Assembly (NCBI RefSeq): GCF_000413315.1
Contig: NZ_KE340297.1
Coordinates: forward strand, 685,698 to 749,697
Length of the DNA stretch: 64,000 nt
DNA from: Propionibacterium sp. oral taxon 192 str. F0372
Lineage (GTDB): Bacteria > Actinomycetota > Actinomycetes > Propionibacteriales > Propionibacteriaceae
Direction: 5' to 3'
The translations under genes were made by a program, and so were the position numbers. Under the pieces are notes generated by a model, which saw only the letters and a list, made by a program, of their open reading frames with translations, searched no databases and was not told the DNA's origin. Below are positions 41,440 through 50,696 of the stretch, piece by piece (positions within the stretch are counted from its first letter, which is position 1; each line of letters begins with the position of its first letter).

Positions 41440-42513
41440 ATGGCCCTTTTCATCGCTGGAAATACCCCACGCACCCCACACCGCGAGATCGCCGAGGCCC
41501 TCAAGGATCCCGGCTTCGGACGGTGGTTCACCGACGACATGGCCCGGGCCGATTGGAGTCCGGAGCAGGGCTGGCACGGGTTCGTACTGGCGCCCACCGG
41601 GGCTATCCCGATGCACCCAGGACTGGCGGCGTTGCACTACGGGCAGGAGATCTTCGAGGGACTCAAGGCCTACCGGCACCCAGATTCCTCGGTGTGGTTA
41701 TTCCGTCCCGGGATGAATGCCGCCCGCTTCGCCCGCTCCGCCACACGTATGGCGATGCCGCCGCTGCCCGAGGAGGTATTCATCGACTCGGTGGTCGAAT
41801 TGGTCGCCCATAACCTGGCATGGGTACCCGAGCCCACCGGCGGAGCGTCGATGTATCTGCGTCCGTTCATGTTCGGTTCCGAGACCCTGATCGGGGTGCG
41901 CGCCGCGAATGCCTATACCTACATCGTCCTGGGTATGCCGGTCATGCCCTTCTACCCGGATCCGCTGAGGCTGTGGATCACCCCCAACTACTCGCGGTCA
42001 ATGGCTGGGGGCACCGGTGAAGCCAAATGCGGCGGCAATTACGCCACCGCATTGATCGCCGAAAACCAAGCACACGACATGGGTTGCCAACAGGTACTGT
42101 GGCTCGATTCCGCCACCCGCAGCCTGGTCGAGGAGGGTGGCACGATGAACTTCTTCGCCGTCACCGCCGACGGTGAACTGCTCACCCCAGCGCTCAACGG
42201 TCAGATCCTCGCCGGAGTCACCCGGGATTCGCTACTCGCCCTCGCCCCGCATCACGACCTCACCCCGGTGGAACGCGAGCTCACCCTTGACGAGTTGCTC
42301 GACGGCATCGCCTCGGGGCGGATCACCGAAACCTTCGCCTGCGGCACCGCTGCGGTGATCTCCCCGGTCGTCGGCCTCAGATCACCCGATGTCGAGATCA
42401 CCGTCGGCGACGGCACTCCCGGGGCGACGACCCGTGCCCTGCGCGAGCACCTCACCGGAATCCAGTTCGGCACGCGCGACGACATCTTTCACTGGATGCA
42501 CCGGGTGGGCTGA
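41440..42513 (+). CDS. ilvE: Branched-chain amino-acid aminotransferase
   Basis: 357 residues, fold type IV PLP enzyme. It has YGQEIFEGLKAYRHPD, the PLP Lys in GEAKCGGNYA, EEGGTMNFF, and TFACGTAAVISPV. It transfers the amino group from Leu, Ile or Val to 2-oxoglutarate or the reverse, the last step in their biosynthesis. Monocistronic. Confidence 0.93.
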   Translation: MALFIAGNTPRTPHREIAEALKDPGFGRWFTDDMARADWSPEQGWHGFVLAPTGAIPMHPGLAALHYGQEIFEGLKAYRHPDSSVWLFRPGMNAARFARSATRMAMPPLPEEVFIDSVVELVAHNLAWVPEPTGGASMYLRPFMFGSETLIGVRAANAYTYIVLGMPVMPFYPDPLRLWITPNYSRSMAGGTGEAKCGGNYATALIAENQAHDMGCQQVLWLDSATRSLVEEGGTMNFFAVTADGELLTPALNGQILAGVTRDSLLALAPHHDLTPVERELTLDELLDGIASGRITETFACGTAAVISPVVGLRSPDVEITVGDGTPGATTRALREHLTGIQFGTRDDIFHWMHRVG

Positions 42514-42667
42514 GAAAAACGAACCACCCACAAAACAGCAATACTCCTTGTCCTCACCTTAAAACTGATTGGTTCCCAGTCGATGTCACCGATATTTCCG
42601 GATCGAGCTGTGGTGTTGCGGTGATCGTCGAGCAATGATGGAGACCATCCCGAACCAAGGAGCCATC

Positions 42668-43525
42668 ATGACCGCAGTGCAGTCTGTCACATTGAGCAAT
42701 TCCGTCGAAATGCCGCTGGAAGGTTTCGGCGTCTTCCAGGTTCCCGATCTGGCCGAGTGCCAGCAGGCCACCGAGTGGGCGTTGGAGGCCGGGTACCGGT
42801 TGATCGACACCGCCGCCGTCTACGGCAACGAGGAGGCCGTCGGTGCGGCGTTGAAGGCGGTCGGCCTGCCGCGTGACGAGATCTTCGTCACCACCAAACT
42901 GTGGGTACAAGACATGGGCCAAGAATCCGGGAAACGGGCCTTCGCGACATCACTTGCCAAGCTGGGGTTGGACCATCTCGATCTCTATCTCATCCACCAG
43001 CCCTTCAACGACTACTACGGAGCCTGGCGCGCCCTGGAAGAGTTGTACGACCAGGGCGCGGTGCGGGCGATCGGGGTATCGAATTTCTACCCCGACCGCT
43101 TGGTCGATCTCGCACTCAATTCACGGATCACCCCGATGGTCAACCAGGTCGAGTGCCATCCCTTCCACCAGCAGACCCAGGCCATGGCAACGATGGCCGA
43201 ACTCGGCGTGCACACCCAGGCCTGGGGCCCCTTCGCCGAGGGCCAGAACGGTATTTTCACTAATCCGGTGCTCACCGATATCGGGGCGGCCCATGGCAAG
43301 TCTGCTGCCCAGGTGGCGTTGCGGTGGAACACCCAGCGCGGGGTGTCGGTGCTGCCGAAATCGGTGCACCGGGAGCGGATCGAGGCCAATCTCGACGTCT
43401 GGGATTTCGAGTTGAACGACCAGGAGATGACCTCCATCGCAGGCCTCGACGGCCAGCTACGAATCGCCGATCACCACGCCGTGGAAATGGTGCGGCGCAT
43501 CAACGGAATCCGCATCCACGACTGA
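42668..43525 (+). CDS. Aldo/keto reductase
   Basis: 285 residues, AKR TIM barrel. GYRLIDTAAVYGNEEAVG carries the catalytic Asp and Tyr, Lys is in FVTTKLW, and His in YLIHQPFNDYYG. The NADPH site is in SVLPKSVHRERI. ATG 42668 has AAGGAG 6 nt upstream. Reduces aldehydes or ketones; resembles 2,5-diketo-D-gluconate reductases. Confidence 0.9.
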   Translation: MTAVQSVTLSNSVEMPLEGFGVFQVPDLAECQQATEWALEAGYRLIDTAAVYGNEEAVGAALKAVGLPRDEIFVTTKLWVQDMGQESGKRAFATSLAKLGLDHLDLYLIHQPFNDYYGAWRALEELYDQGAVRAIGVSNFYPDRLVDLALNSRITPMVNQVECHPFHQQTQAMATMAELGVHTQAWGPFAEGQNGIFTNPVLTDIGAAHGKSAAQVALRWNTQRGVSVLPKSVHRERIEANLDVWDFELNDQEMTSIAGLDGQLRIADHHAVEMVRRINGIRIHD

Positions 43526-43892
43526 CAAATGGGTGTCTGCTGCTGAATGATCAGACCAGTCGGGTGCCCCGTGCCAGCCGCGCGGGGCACCCGACTCGTT
43601 GTCAAGGTGAGGGCGCCATCAGCAGCGTGAGAACGTCCCTTCCGGAGCGTGACGACCGGCGAACAGCGAAAAACTCACGTGCTGCGCATCGGGGACGAAC
43701 AGCATGTACAGATCAATTCAGGCCAATTCCAGCGCCACCGTTTGCAATACTCACATCGCCATCGACATTTGTGGCGCTCCATCTCCACACGATTCGTGAA
43801 GACGAACAGTCACGGTTTCAGTATGGGGGCTCATCGCATGTGTTTTCCAAAGCCATCGCCAACCTGCTCCTGCGTACCGCGCCTAAGGCCCG
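43526..43892. other. Intergenic, terminator then AT-richer stretch
   Basis: 367 bp. Holds the terminator at 43559-43595. The rest has no gene or RNA that I can support; the promoter of the ABC operon is presumably here. Confidence 0.4.
43559..43595. terminator. Strong hairpin after aldo/keto reductase gene
   Basis: 13-bp perfect arms GTCGGGTGCCCCG / CGGGGCACCCGAC with an 11-nt loop, 34 bp after the stop. Confidence 0.7.
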
Positions 43893-44891
43893 ATGATGGA
43901 AGATACGCTATCTGGTGTGCCCGCAACGATTGAGCTCACAGGTGTCAGCAAGACATTCCGGCAGCGACGAGGGTCTCCACTGGATGCTCTCACGCACGTG
44001 GATCTCGTCGTTCGCCCCGGAGAGATCCACGGTCTGTTGGGCCGCAACGGGGCAGGCAAATCGACCCTGGTGAAGCTCGTATGTGGTCTCCAGCGCCCAA
44101 CGGCTGGCTCGGTGCGCACCCTCGGCCAGGCTCCAGACCGCCGCCGTCAAGAAGTAGCCCGCCAGATCGGCGTCGTGTTCGGCCAGAAGTCTTCCTTATG
44201 GTGGGATCTCAGTCTCGCCGATAATCTCTCCACCCTGCGCGCGTTATATCGCGTGCCGATCGAGGAATATAAGAAACGCAAACAGCGGATCGTGGATGGG
44301 CTCAACCTCGGTGGTGTCATGAATCGCCCGATCCGCCAACTGTCGCTCGGCGAGCGGGTCAAGTCCGAATTAGCCGGGGCACTCTTGCATGCCCCACGCC
44401 TGCTCGTGCTCGATGAGCCCACGATTGGTTTGGATGTTGTCTCCACATGCCATCTGCGCAGCTGGCTGTCGTCGGTCGTGGCCAATGATGGCGTGTCAGT
44501 CTTGTTGACGAGCCATGACGCGGGAGATATTGCCGCTCTTTGCCACCGCGTGACGCTCATCGAACAGGGAACTGTGGCCTTCGTCGGCTCGGTCGATGAC
44601 CTACGTGGCACAGTAGTTGGTGGGGTTTCTGTGCGGCTTACCGCCACCGAACGCAGCTTGAGCGATGCCGAGTTGACCAGACTCGAGGTGGTGAGCCAGT
44701 GGGAGGGGTGCTGCGTCGATGTCACCAACGACCACAGTCGAGTCTCACTGTCGGGCCCAGCAGAGCGTCATGACGATCTCATCCAACTCGCCCTCGAATT
44801 GAAGCCCAGTCACAATGGGTTGGTCCTGGAGACGTCGGCCCCCACGCTCGAAGATGCCTTGCTGAACCGCTTCCAGCAGACGGACCGATGA
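43893..44891 (+). CDS. ABC transporter ATP-binding protein
   Basis: 332 residues. Walker A LLGRNGAGKST, Q-loop VVFGQKSSLWWDL, signature QLSLGERVKSELA, Walker B LLVLDEPTIGLD, H-loop LLTSHD. The variant LSLGER signature and the long QKSSLWWDL loop are typical of exporters paired with ABC-2 family (DUF990-like) permeases. The C-terminal 100 residues form a regulatory extension. Its stop overlaps the first permease start. Confidence 0.85.
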   Translation: MMEDTLSGVPATIELTGVSKTFRQRRGSPLDALTHVDLVVRPGEIHGLLGRNGAGKSTLVKLVCGLQRPTAGSVRTLGQAPDRRRQEVARQIGVVFGQKSSLWWDLSLADNLSTLRALYRVPIEEYKKRKQRIVDGLNLGGVMNRPIRQLSLGERVKSELAGALLHAPRLLVLDEPTIGLDVVSTCHLRSWLSSVVANDGVSVLLTSHDAGDIAALCHRVTLIEQGTVAFVGSVDDLRGTVVGGVSVRLTATERSLSDAELTRLEVVSQWEGCCVDVTNDHSRVSLSGPAERHDDLIQLALELKPSHNGLVLETSAPTLEDALLNRFQQTDR

Positions 44892-45709
44892 TGCTCGCGA
44901 TCACCTCGGCACGCAGCGCCCTGGCATATGCCCGGGCCGAAGCACGCACCATGATCGTCGACCGCGGCGCGTTGGCCGTGGACATGGTCTTGGCCACTGC
45001 GGTGCCGATCCTCCTGCAGGTTGCCGTCTGGTCAGCCATCTTCGCCTCGGGCTCGGATGTGGGTATCGATCTAGCCTCCCTCATCAGCTATTACGTCTTC
45101 GTCGTCGGCCTCAGCCGTATCAACAACGGCTATGACGTCGTCGAGCAATTCTCCGAGGCTGTCCACAGGGGAACCCTCGATCCTCACCTTGTCCGGCCCC
45201 TGCCCTATTGGCTCCAGCGTCTAGCCGGATTCGTCGGCGGCAGCACGGTCTACCTCGTCGTTATGGTGGTCGCGCTGGGCATTGATGTGGTGGCACGGCC
45301 GCTGCCCCGCGATGTCTGCGTATTCGACATCCTGGCCTTCCTGCTGGTCGCCCTGGCCGTGCTCCTGGTCAGTCAGGTCCTGACTTTCTTCGTGGCATTC
45401 ACACTTGCCCTCTTGGTCGCCTGGTCGACCCGCCCTGATCTAGCGCTCTCGCTGCTGATCCTGCTCCAGACCGTCCTTGGGGGAACTGTGCTGCCTCCCG
45501 GTCTGTGGGGTGGCAGCCTGCGCTGGTTCATGACTCACAATCCGTTCGCGTATATGTTGGCCGCTCCAGCCGAGTTCCTGAGTTCGCGCGACGTGGGGCT
45601 CGCGATCCCCTCGCTGCTTGGCGCACTGGCCTACATCGCGATCTTCGCGTTTGCTTCCTGGATTTTGTGGCGCGTCATGATGCGCCGCTTCGAAGGCGTG
45701 GGCGGGTGA
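44888..45709 (+). CDS. ABC-2 family (DUF990-like) permease 1
   Basis: 273 residues with six predicted membrane helices. It contains the family segment SEAVHRGTLDPHLVRPLPYW, where a short amphipathic stretch ends in G-x-L/x4/RP. ATG 44888 overlaps the ATPase stop (ATGA). Forms a heterodimer with the next gene product. Substrate unknown. Confidence 0.78.
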   Translation: MMLAITSARSALAYARAEARTMIVDRGALAVDMVLATAVPILLQVAVWSAIFASGSDVGIDLASLISYYVFVVGLSRINNGYDVVEQFSEAVHRGTLDPHLVRPLPYWLQRLAGFVGGSTVYLVVMVVALGIDVVARPLPRDVCVFDILAFLLVALAVLLVSQVLTFFVAFTLALLVAWSTRPDLALSLLILLQTVLGGTVLPPGLWGGSLRWFMTHNPFAYMLAAPAEFLSSRDVGLAIPSLLGALAYIAIFAFASWILWRVMMRRFEGVGG

Positions 45710-45711
45710 AC

Positions 45712-46470
45712 ATGAAATACGCGGTATCCAGTGTGCGCAGCAGCCTCCAATATCGGGCGAATCTGTATGGCTTTTTGGTCATTACCGTGGTGACCTACGC
45801 CTTCCGGCTGGCATTCCTTGAACGCCTGGTCGATATCGGCGACGGACAGGTGGGCGGCTGGAACCGCTCCCAGGTCCTCAACCTCTACTACGTAGGGCTG
45901 ATCGTGAGCCTGATCTCCTGGTCGCTCGCCAGTTCGGTCGACACGTTCTTCAGGCATGCCCACAAGGGTGATCTCGATGGCCATCTGATGCGTCCTGTCT
46001 CGGTCTCGACCATCCTGATGCTGCGCTGGGCCGCCGGCCCCAACCTGCTAGGTCTCGCCCTGGTACTTCCGCTCGCTATCGTCGACCGGTGGGGCATGAT
46101 CACCAGCATCGGTCCGCTGAGACTGAGCCTTGCGGGGCTGGGGATCGTCTTGGCGGTGGTCTCGGTCGTCAGCGCGATGGTGATGACCTACAGCCTGACG
46201 TTGATCCTGCAGCGCGAGATCCCTGTCGATTACATCTTCAGTGAGCTATTCCGACTGGTGCAGGTGCCACCCACGGTCTTCACAGGATCCTGGTCCGGCC
46301 TATTAGTCGTCGGTCTCCCGATGGTGCTGGGTGTCTGGGCTCCAGTCTCGGTGCTTGAAGGGTCCTTCCTGCCGCTGTTGGGGTTGGCCGTCGTAGCCGT
46401 CCTCACCTTGGTGGCCGCTATCTGGGCTGTCCGAAAAAGCCTGGCCCACTTCGACGGGCTAGGGGGATGA
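45712..46470 (+). CDS. ABC-2 family (DUF990-like) permease 2
   Basis: 252 residues, six helices, with RHAHKGDLDGHLMRPVSV corresponding to the same motif as in permease 1. ATG 45712 follows the previous stop by 2 nt; GTG 45706 would overlap it. Completes a three-gene exporter. Confidence 0.78.
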   Translation: MKYAVSSVRSSLQYRANLYGFLVITVVTYAFRLAFLERLVDIGDGQVGGWNRSQVLNLYYVGLIVSLISWSLASSVDTFFRHAHKGDLDGHLMRPVSVSTILMLRWAAGPNLLGLALVLPLAIVDRWGMITSIGPLRLSLAGLGIVLAVVSVVSAMVMTYSLTLILQREIPVDYIFSELFRLVQVPPTVFTGSWSGLLVVGLPMVLGVWAPVSVLEGSFLPLLGLAVVAVLTLVAAIWAVRKSLAHFDGLGG

Positions 46471-46576
46471 CACGCAGTACATAGTCGGTTCAGGGGTCGC
46501 GAAGGCAACGGGACCGCATCGAGGTCTTGGACGGCAACCCGATCTTCACCCAGTGACCGGGGCCCACCCCTGCCCA

Positions 46577-46582
46577 TAGGCT
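46577..46582 (+). promoter_or_regulatory. -10 box (TAGGCT) before phosphofructokinase gene
   Basis: TAGGCT 34 nt upstream of ATG 46617 gives a short leader with a GAGGGG ribosome binding site. Confidence 0.35.
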
Positions 46583-46616
46583 GGTGGTGTCGTCACGACA
46601 CAACGAGGGGTGGCAG

Positions 46617-48842
46617 ATGACAAACCAGGCACCGGTCCGTATCGGGGTACTCACCAGCGGTGGCGATGCCCAAGGCATGAATGCCGCGGTGCGCGCGGTG
46701 GTGCGCGCGGCAATCAGCCGGGGCGCGGAGGTTTACGCCATCTTCGAGGGCTATCAAGGCATGATCGACGGCGGCAATGGCATCCGTCGATTCGGCTGGG
46801 ATGATGTCGGTTCCATCCTGGGCAGTGGTGGCACCGTCATCGGAACTTTCCGCTGCAAGGAGTTCCGCACCCGTGAGGGCCGGTTGAAAGCTGCCCGCAA
46901 TCTCATTGAACGAGGCATCGACCGGCTGGTGGTGATCGGCGGCGACGGCTCGCTCACCGGGCTGGACACATTCCGGGCCGAATGGCCGTCGTTGCTCGGC
47001 GAGCTCCACGCCAACGGCTGGATCTCCCAGCAGACCAAGGAATCCCATTCCCGGTTGATCATCGCCGGGCTGGTGGGGTCTATCGACAACGATCTGGTGG
47101 GCGTCGATTCGACGATCGGTGCAGACACCGCCTTGCACCGGATCATGGAGGCGATCGACGCGATTTCCTCGACGGCCGCATCCCACCAGCGGTCCTTCGT
47201 GCTGGAGGTGATGGGCCGCCACTGCGGCTACCTGGCCCTGGCCGCAGCCATTGCCGGTGGTTGTGACTACGTGCTCATCCCGGAGAACCCACCCGCCCCT
47301 GGCTGGGAGACCGAGATGTGCGAGGCCCTCAGGGTCGGGCGTGCCCGTGGCCGTCGCGATTCGCTGGTGATCGTCGCCGAGGGCGCCACCGACCAGCAGG
47401 GCAATCCGATCACCTCCGCCCATGTGCGTCAGGTGATCGAGGACACCCTCGGCGAGGACACGAGGGTCACCATCCCGGGCCATGTGCAGCGTGGCGGCAC
47501 CCCGTCGGCCTATGACCGCTGGGCTTCGACGTGGCTGGGGGCCGAGGCCGTGGATGAGGTGTTGGCGCCAGCGGAGCCCGACGTCGCCAAGGTGATTGGC
47601 ATCCTGGGCAGCGGTGTGGTCCGTATCCCCCTAGTAAAAGCGGTTTCCGACACCAAGCGGGTGCCCGAGCTGATCGCTGCCGGGAACTATGAGGCGGCCA
47701 TGGCGGCCCGAGGTCCATCCTTCAACGAACTCTTCGATGTCTTTGGCGAGTTATCCATGCCAGCATCTTTCACCGCACCCTCCGGCGCTAAACGCATTGG
47801 GATCGTTCTTGCGGGAGGGCTGGCCCCGGGAATGAACACCGCATCCCGGGCAGCCGTGCGGCTCGGCATCGCCCGTGGTCACCGTATGGTCGGCATCCAC
47901 AACGGGTTCTCCGGGCTGCGCAAGGGCATCATGAGCGAGCTGGGCTGGGACGACGTCGACGGGTGGAGCGGACGCGGCGGGGCCGAGCTGGGTCTGCGTC
48001 GCGGGGTCCCGGTCACCGAGGACCTGTACCAGATGGCCCGCTCGCTGGAGGACAACCACATTGACGCGCTGCTGGTGATCGGCGGCTGGAATGCCTATCA
48101 GGCCGCCTACCTGCTGCATGCCGAGCGGGACCGCTACCCGGCCTTTCAGATCCCGCTCGTCGCGATACCGGCATCAATCGACAACAATCTTCCGGGCACC
48201 GAGGTGGCCATCGGCACCGATACCGCCCTCAATGTAAATGTCGAGGCGATCGACCGGATCAAGATGTCCGGGTCGGCAACCACGAGATCATTCGTCGTGG
48301 AGACCATGGGTCGCTACTGCGGCTACCTGGCCCTGATGAGCGGCCTGGCTGGCGGGGCTGAGCGGGTCTATCTCAACGAGGAGGGCATCTCGTTGTCGGC
48401 CCTCAATGCCGACGTCGACTGGCTCAAGGCCTCCTTCGCCGCGGGACGGCGGCTCTTCCTGGCCGTGCGCAATGAGCGGGCCTCGGAGTCGTACACCACC
48501 GAGTTCATCGGGCGACTCCTCGAAGGTGCGGCCGATGGCGCCTACGATGTGCGCACCCACATCATTGGTCATGTGCAGCAGGGCGCCGATCCGACCCCCG
48601 CCGACCGGCTGCTGGCCACCCGCATGGCGTCGGCAGCTCTCGACCAGCTGGGCACCGCGCTGGCCTCCGGCAAGGGAGGAGGCTGGTATCTGGGCCTCCA
48701 GGATTCCCACATCGGATGCCACCCGCTGGCCCACATGACAGAGCACATCGATACCCAGCACCGACGCCCCATCGACCAGTGGTGGATGACACTGCGCCCC
48801 GTGCTGAGCGCGATGGCCGACGAACCACCACGGCAAAATTGA
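46617..48842 (+). CDS. Tandem-domain (eukaryote-like) 6-phosphofructokinase
   Basis: 741 residues, two PFK-A domains in one chain, twice the usual bacterial length. The N half keeps the catalytic signatures: LTSGGDAQGMNAAVRA, the IGGDGS loop and GSIDNDLVGVD with the catalytic Asp. The C half is altered at each site: LAGGLAPGMN, IGGWNAYQA for GGDGS, and SIDNNLPGT for IDND. That implies a non-catalytic regulatory half, as in fungal and animal PFK. It phosphorylates fructose-6-phosphate with ATP in glycolysis. ATG 46617 has GAGGGG 6 nt upstream. Confidence 0.92.
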   Translation: MTNQAPVRIGVLTSGGDAQGMNAAVRAVVRAAISRGAEVYAIFEGYQGMIDGGNGIRRFGWDDVGSILGSGGTVIGTFRCKEFRTREGRLKAARNLIERGIDRLVVIGGDGSLTGLDTFRAEWPSLLGELHANGWISQQTKESHSRLIIAGLVGSIDNDLVGVDSTIGADTALHRIMEAIDAISSTAASHQRSFVLEVMGRHCGYLALAAAIAGGCDYVLIPENPPAPGWETEMCEALRVGRARGRRDSLVIVAEGATDQQGNPITSAHVRQVIEDTLGEDTRVTIPGHVQRGGTPSAYDRWASTWLGAEAVDEVLAPAEPDVAKVIGILGSGVVRIPLVKAVSDTKRVPELIAAGNYEAAMAARGPSFNELFDVFGELSMPASFTAPSGAKRIGIVLAGGLAPGMNTASRAAVRLGIARGHRMVGIHNGFSGLRKGIMSELGWDDVDGWSGRGGAELGLRRGVPVTEDLYQMARSLEDNHIDALLVIGGWNAYQAAYLLHAERDRYPAFQIPLVAIPASIDNNLPGTEVAIGTDTALNVNVEAIDRIKMSGSATTRSFVVETMGRYCGYLALMSGLAGGAERVYLNEEGISLSALNADVDWLKASFAAGRRLFLAVRNERASESYTTEFIGRLLEGAADGAYDVRTHIIGHVQQGADPTPADRLLATRMASAALDQLGTALASGKGGGWYLGLQDSHIGCHPLAHMTEHIDTQHRRPIDQWWMTLRPVLSAMADEPPRQN

Positions 48843-48995
48843 CGAGCGCACACCACCATCAACAACAACACTCATCACCGCCGTGAACCTGAGCCGACCT
48901 GCGTTCCGGATCACGATCCGCGAAGGTTACCTGCCGAGGGTGAGATGCGCTCCCTTTTCGGCTCACATCAGCACTGCACCCTCGGCGCCCCGGAC

Positions 48996-49730
48996 CTAAG
49001 ACTTGGGACGACGGCGGCGTGTTGTCGGCGCGGTGGTGGACCCGAGGAATGAAGGGGCCACCCAGTTCTGGCGAAATGTTTGGATGCACTGGCTGGCTCT
49101 GACCCGGTCCCTGGAGCAATGAGCAGCCGCCTCCAGCTCGCAGGCTGCAGCAGCGGATTCCCGCGCATCGCCGAGCACATATATGTCCACTAATTGTCTG
49201 GCCCCGCGATTGTCGTGGAAACGCTCAATGACGACAAGGTCACCATCGGGATCTGCCGCAACCGGCTGGTTCGCCTCAAACTGGTCAAGGTCGGCCACCT
49301 CGGCAAACCGCATCCACGACTCACCCGCCACAATCCCCAAGAAAGACAGATCGGCGATGCTGGGGCCGATCAGTTGGGCGTCCACCTCACCAAAGGTCCG
49401 GTATCTCGACCATGTGCCAATCCACGACGAGGATGCGATCTGTCGAGCGGTCATCTCACGTAGTGTCGCCCGCAGCCTTGACCGCTCGGACGATGAGACC
49501 GACTCACCTCGTCCACCAGATAGCAAATCGATAGCTGCCTCGAGTGTCCTGCTCGACCACTTCCGTCCACGCGATGTCGTCCGGATCCATGCCTGCACGG
49601 CAAGGTCGTCTGTAGTGGCCTGTCGCCCGAGTACCCGGGCCGTGCCCAGGCTGCCATTCCCCAATGCCCGCTGCACGGTTCGCAGGCTCACTCCGGCAAT
49701 CTGCGCTGCGCCCGCGACGGTCAACTCCAT
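48996..49730 (-). CDS. Helix-turn-helix protein of unknown function
   Basis: 244 residues from ATG 49730 (GTG 49769 possible). An HTH of MerR/excisionase style opens the protein (LTVAGAAQIAGVSLRTVQRALGNGSL in pieces). The C-terminal 160 residues resemble antitoxin or abortive-infection regulator proteins in size, but I recognise no family. An inverted repeat at 49739-49754 overlaps the start region. No toxin gene follows. Confidence 0.5.
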   Translation of the reverse strand: MELTVAGAAQIAGVSLRTVQRALGNGSLGTARVLGRQATTDDLAVQAWIRTTSRGRKWSSRTLEAAIDLLSGGRGESVSSSERSRLRATLREMTARQIASSSWIGTWSRYRTFGEVDAQLIGPSIADLSFLGIVAGESWMRFAEVADLDQFEANQPVAADPDGDLVVIERFHDNRGARQLVDIYVLGDARESAAAACELEAAAHCSRDRVRASQCIQTFRQNWVAPSFLGSTTAPTTRRRRPKS

Positions 49731-49738
49731 GCAGATAA

Positions 49739-49754
49739 CGTCGCATGAGCGACG
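49739..49754. promoter_or_regulatory. Inverted repeat before HTH gene
   Basis: CGTCGC-ATGA-GCGACG, 6-bp arms, just upstream of ATG 49730; a candidate autoregulatory operator. Confidence 0.35.
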
Positions 49755-50055
49755 CTTTATGCCAATCACTTGGCCAGGGACACAACACCAAAGTCATGCT
49801 GTGACTCCGTCACGGCTCAGCAGGCCGTGGCGGCACGCTCCACCCAAAACGACCGCCGCTAACGATCTGCTGACCACCAACCTGGTGGCGCTAGTAGTGC
49901 TCACCACCGTCTACCAAACAACGCGGTGTGGCTGTCATCTCACGAACCTCATCGCCAGATGGACCGCACGCCCAATGCAATGGTTATGCAGATTCCACCC
50001 CGAGCATCGATGTAGCGATGCGGCTGCTTGCATCACTGCTGACCGGGGAGAAGAG

Positions 50056-50085
50056 TTCACAACACTCATACATACATGCTAACCT
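50056..50085 (+). promoter_or_regulatory. Promoter of TetR/MFS operon
   Basis: -35 TTCACA (50056-50061), 18-nt spacer, -10 TAACCT (50080-50085), then 6 nt to ATG 50092: a leaderless start. Confidence 0.6.
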
Positions 50086-50094
50086 GCATGTATG
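50071..50094. promoter_or_regulatory. TetR operator overlapping -10 and start codon
   Basis: Perfect 9-bp arms CATACATGC / GCATGTATG with a 6-nt spacer that is exactly the -10 box; the right arm ends in the ATG start codon. Repressor binding would block RNA polymerase, so autoregulation of the TetR/MFS pair is strongly suggested. Confidence 0.75.
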
Positions 50095-50679
50095 AGACGG
50101 TCAGTTGAGGACGCGGAGCGCACGCGTTTGTCGTTGTGCGAAGCTGCGCTGATGGTCTTCGACGCGAAGGGATGGCGTGGGGCAACATTCGAGGCGATCT
50201 CGGAAAGAGCGGGAGTGACCCGCGGCGCACTGCACCACCACTTCCGCAACAAGGCCACGCTCCTGCGCGAAGCCCTCGCCTGGGGCTGGGGCGAGTACGG
50301 CGACCAACTGTTCCCGTCCGAAGTGACCCCAGATGCAGCCACCGGGCTATCGAGCCTGCTGTCGGAGTATGTGCATCTGTTGAGTACTGACCCATTATTC
50401 CGTGCGCTGGCATCTTCGACAGTGCTCGTCGCACCGCAGGCATTCGACGATGCGTCGGAGAAGGGAGCCGGTCTGGATGACTGGCATGCCCGCCTGACCG
50501 AACTAATCCTCGCCGACACCTCCGTGACGAGCACACTGCCTCCCGCACAGACAGCGGGGCTGGTACTTGTCCTGCTTCAAGGGCTCACCGTGACCGCGGT
50601 GACCCGCCCACAAGACCTTCCACAACCCCCACACTGCGAAAGCGCGGTCGCTGCGCTGGTTCGGGGGCTGCTGTCCTAG
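50092..50679 (+). CDS. TetR family repressor of MFS efflux gene
   Basis: 195 residues. The N-terminal TetR HTH (GWRGATFEAISERAGVTRGALHHHF in pieces) is followed by a TetR C-terminal domain like those of AcrR-type drug sensors. It is 17 bp upstream of an MFS transporter gene, with a perfect operator on its own start codon. Probably senses the pump's substrate. Confidence 0.88.
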   Translation: MRRSVEDAERTRLSLCEAALMVFDAKGWRGATFEAISERAGVTRGALHHHFRNKATLLREALAWGWGEYGDQLFPSEVTPDAATGLSSLLSEYVHLLSTDPLFRALASSTVLVAPQAFDDASEKGAGLDDWHARLTELILADTSVTSTLPPAQTAGLVLVLLQGLTVTAVTRPQDLPQPPHCESAVAALVRGLLS

Positions 50680-50696
50680 AAAGACCATTACTAGAC

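Larger units (their letters stand above)
49731..50091. promoter_or_regulatory. Divergent gap between HTH gene and TetR gene
   Basis: 361 bp, no convincing gene. Holds the HTH-gene inverted repeat on the left and the TetR promoter/operator at 50056-50094 on the right. Confidence 0.4.

Noticed and set aside
49183-50082. 299-codon plus-strand frame antisense to the HTH gene
   Set aside because: No ribosome binding site, no recognisable domain, and Ser/Arg-rich composition typical of an antisense shadow; it runs through the intergenic promoter.
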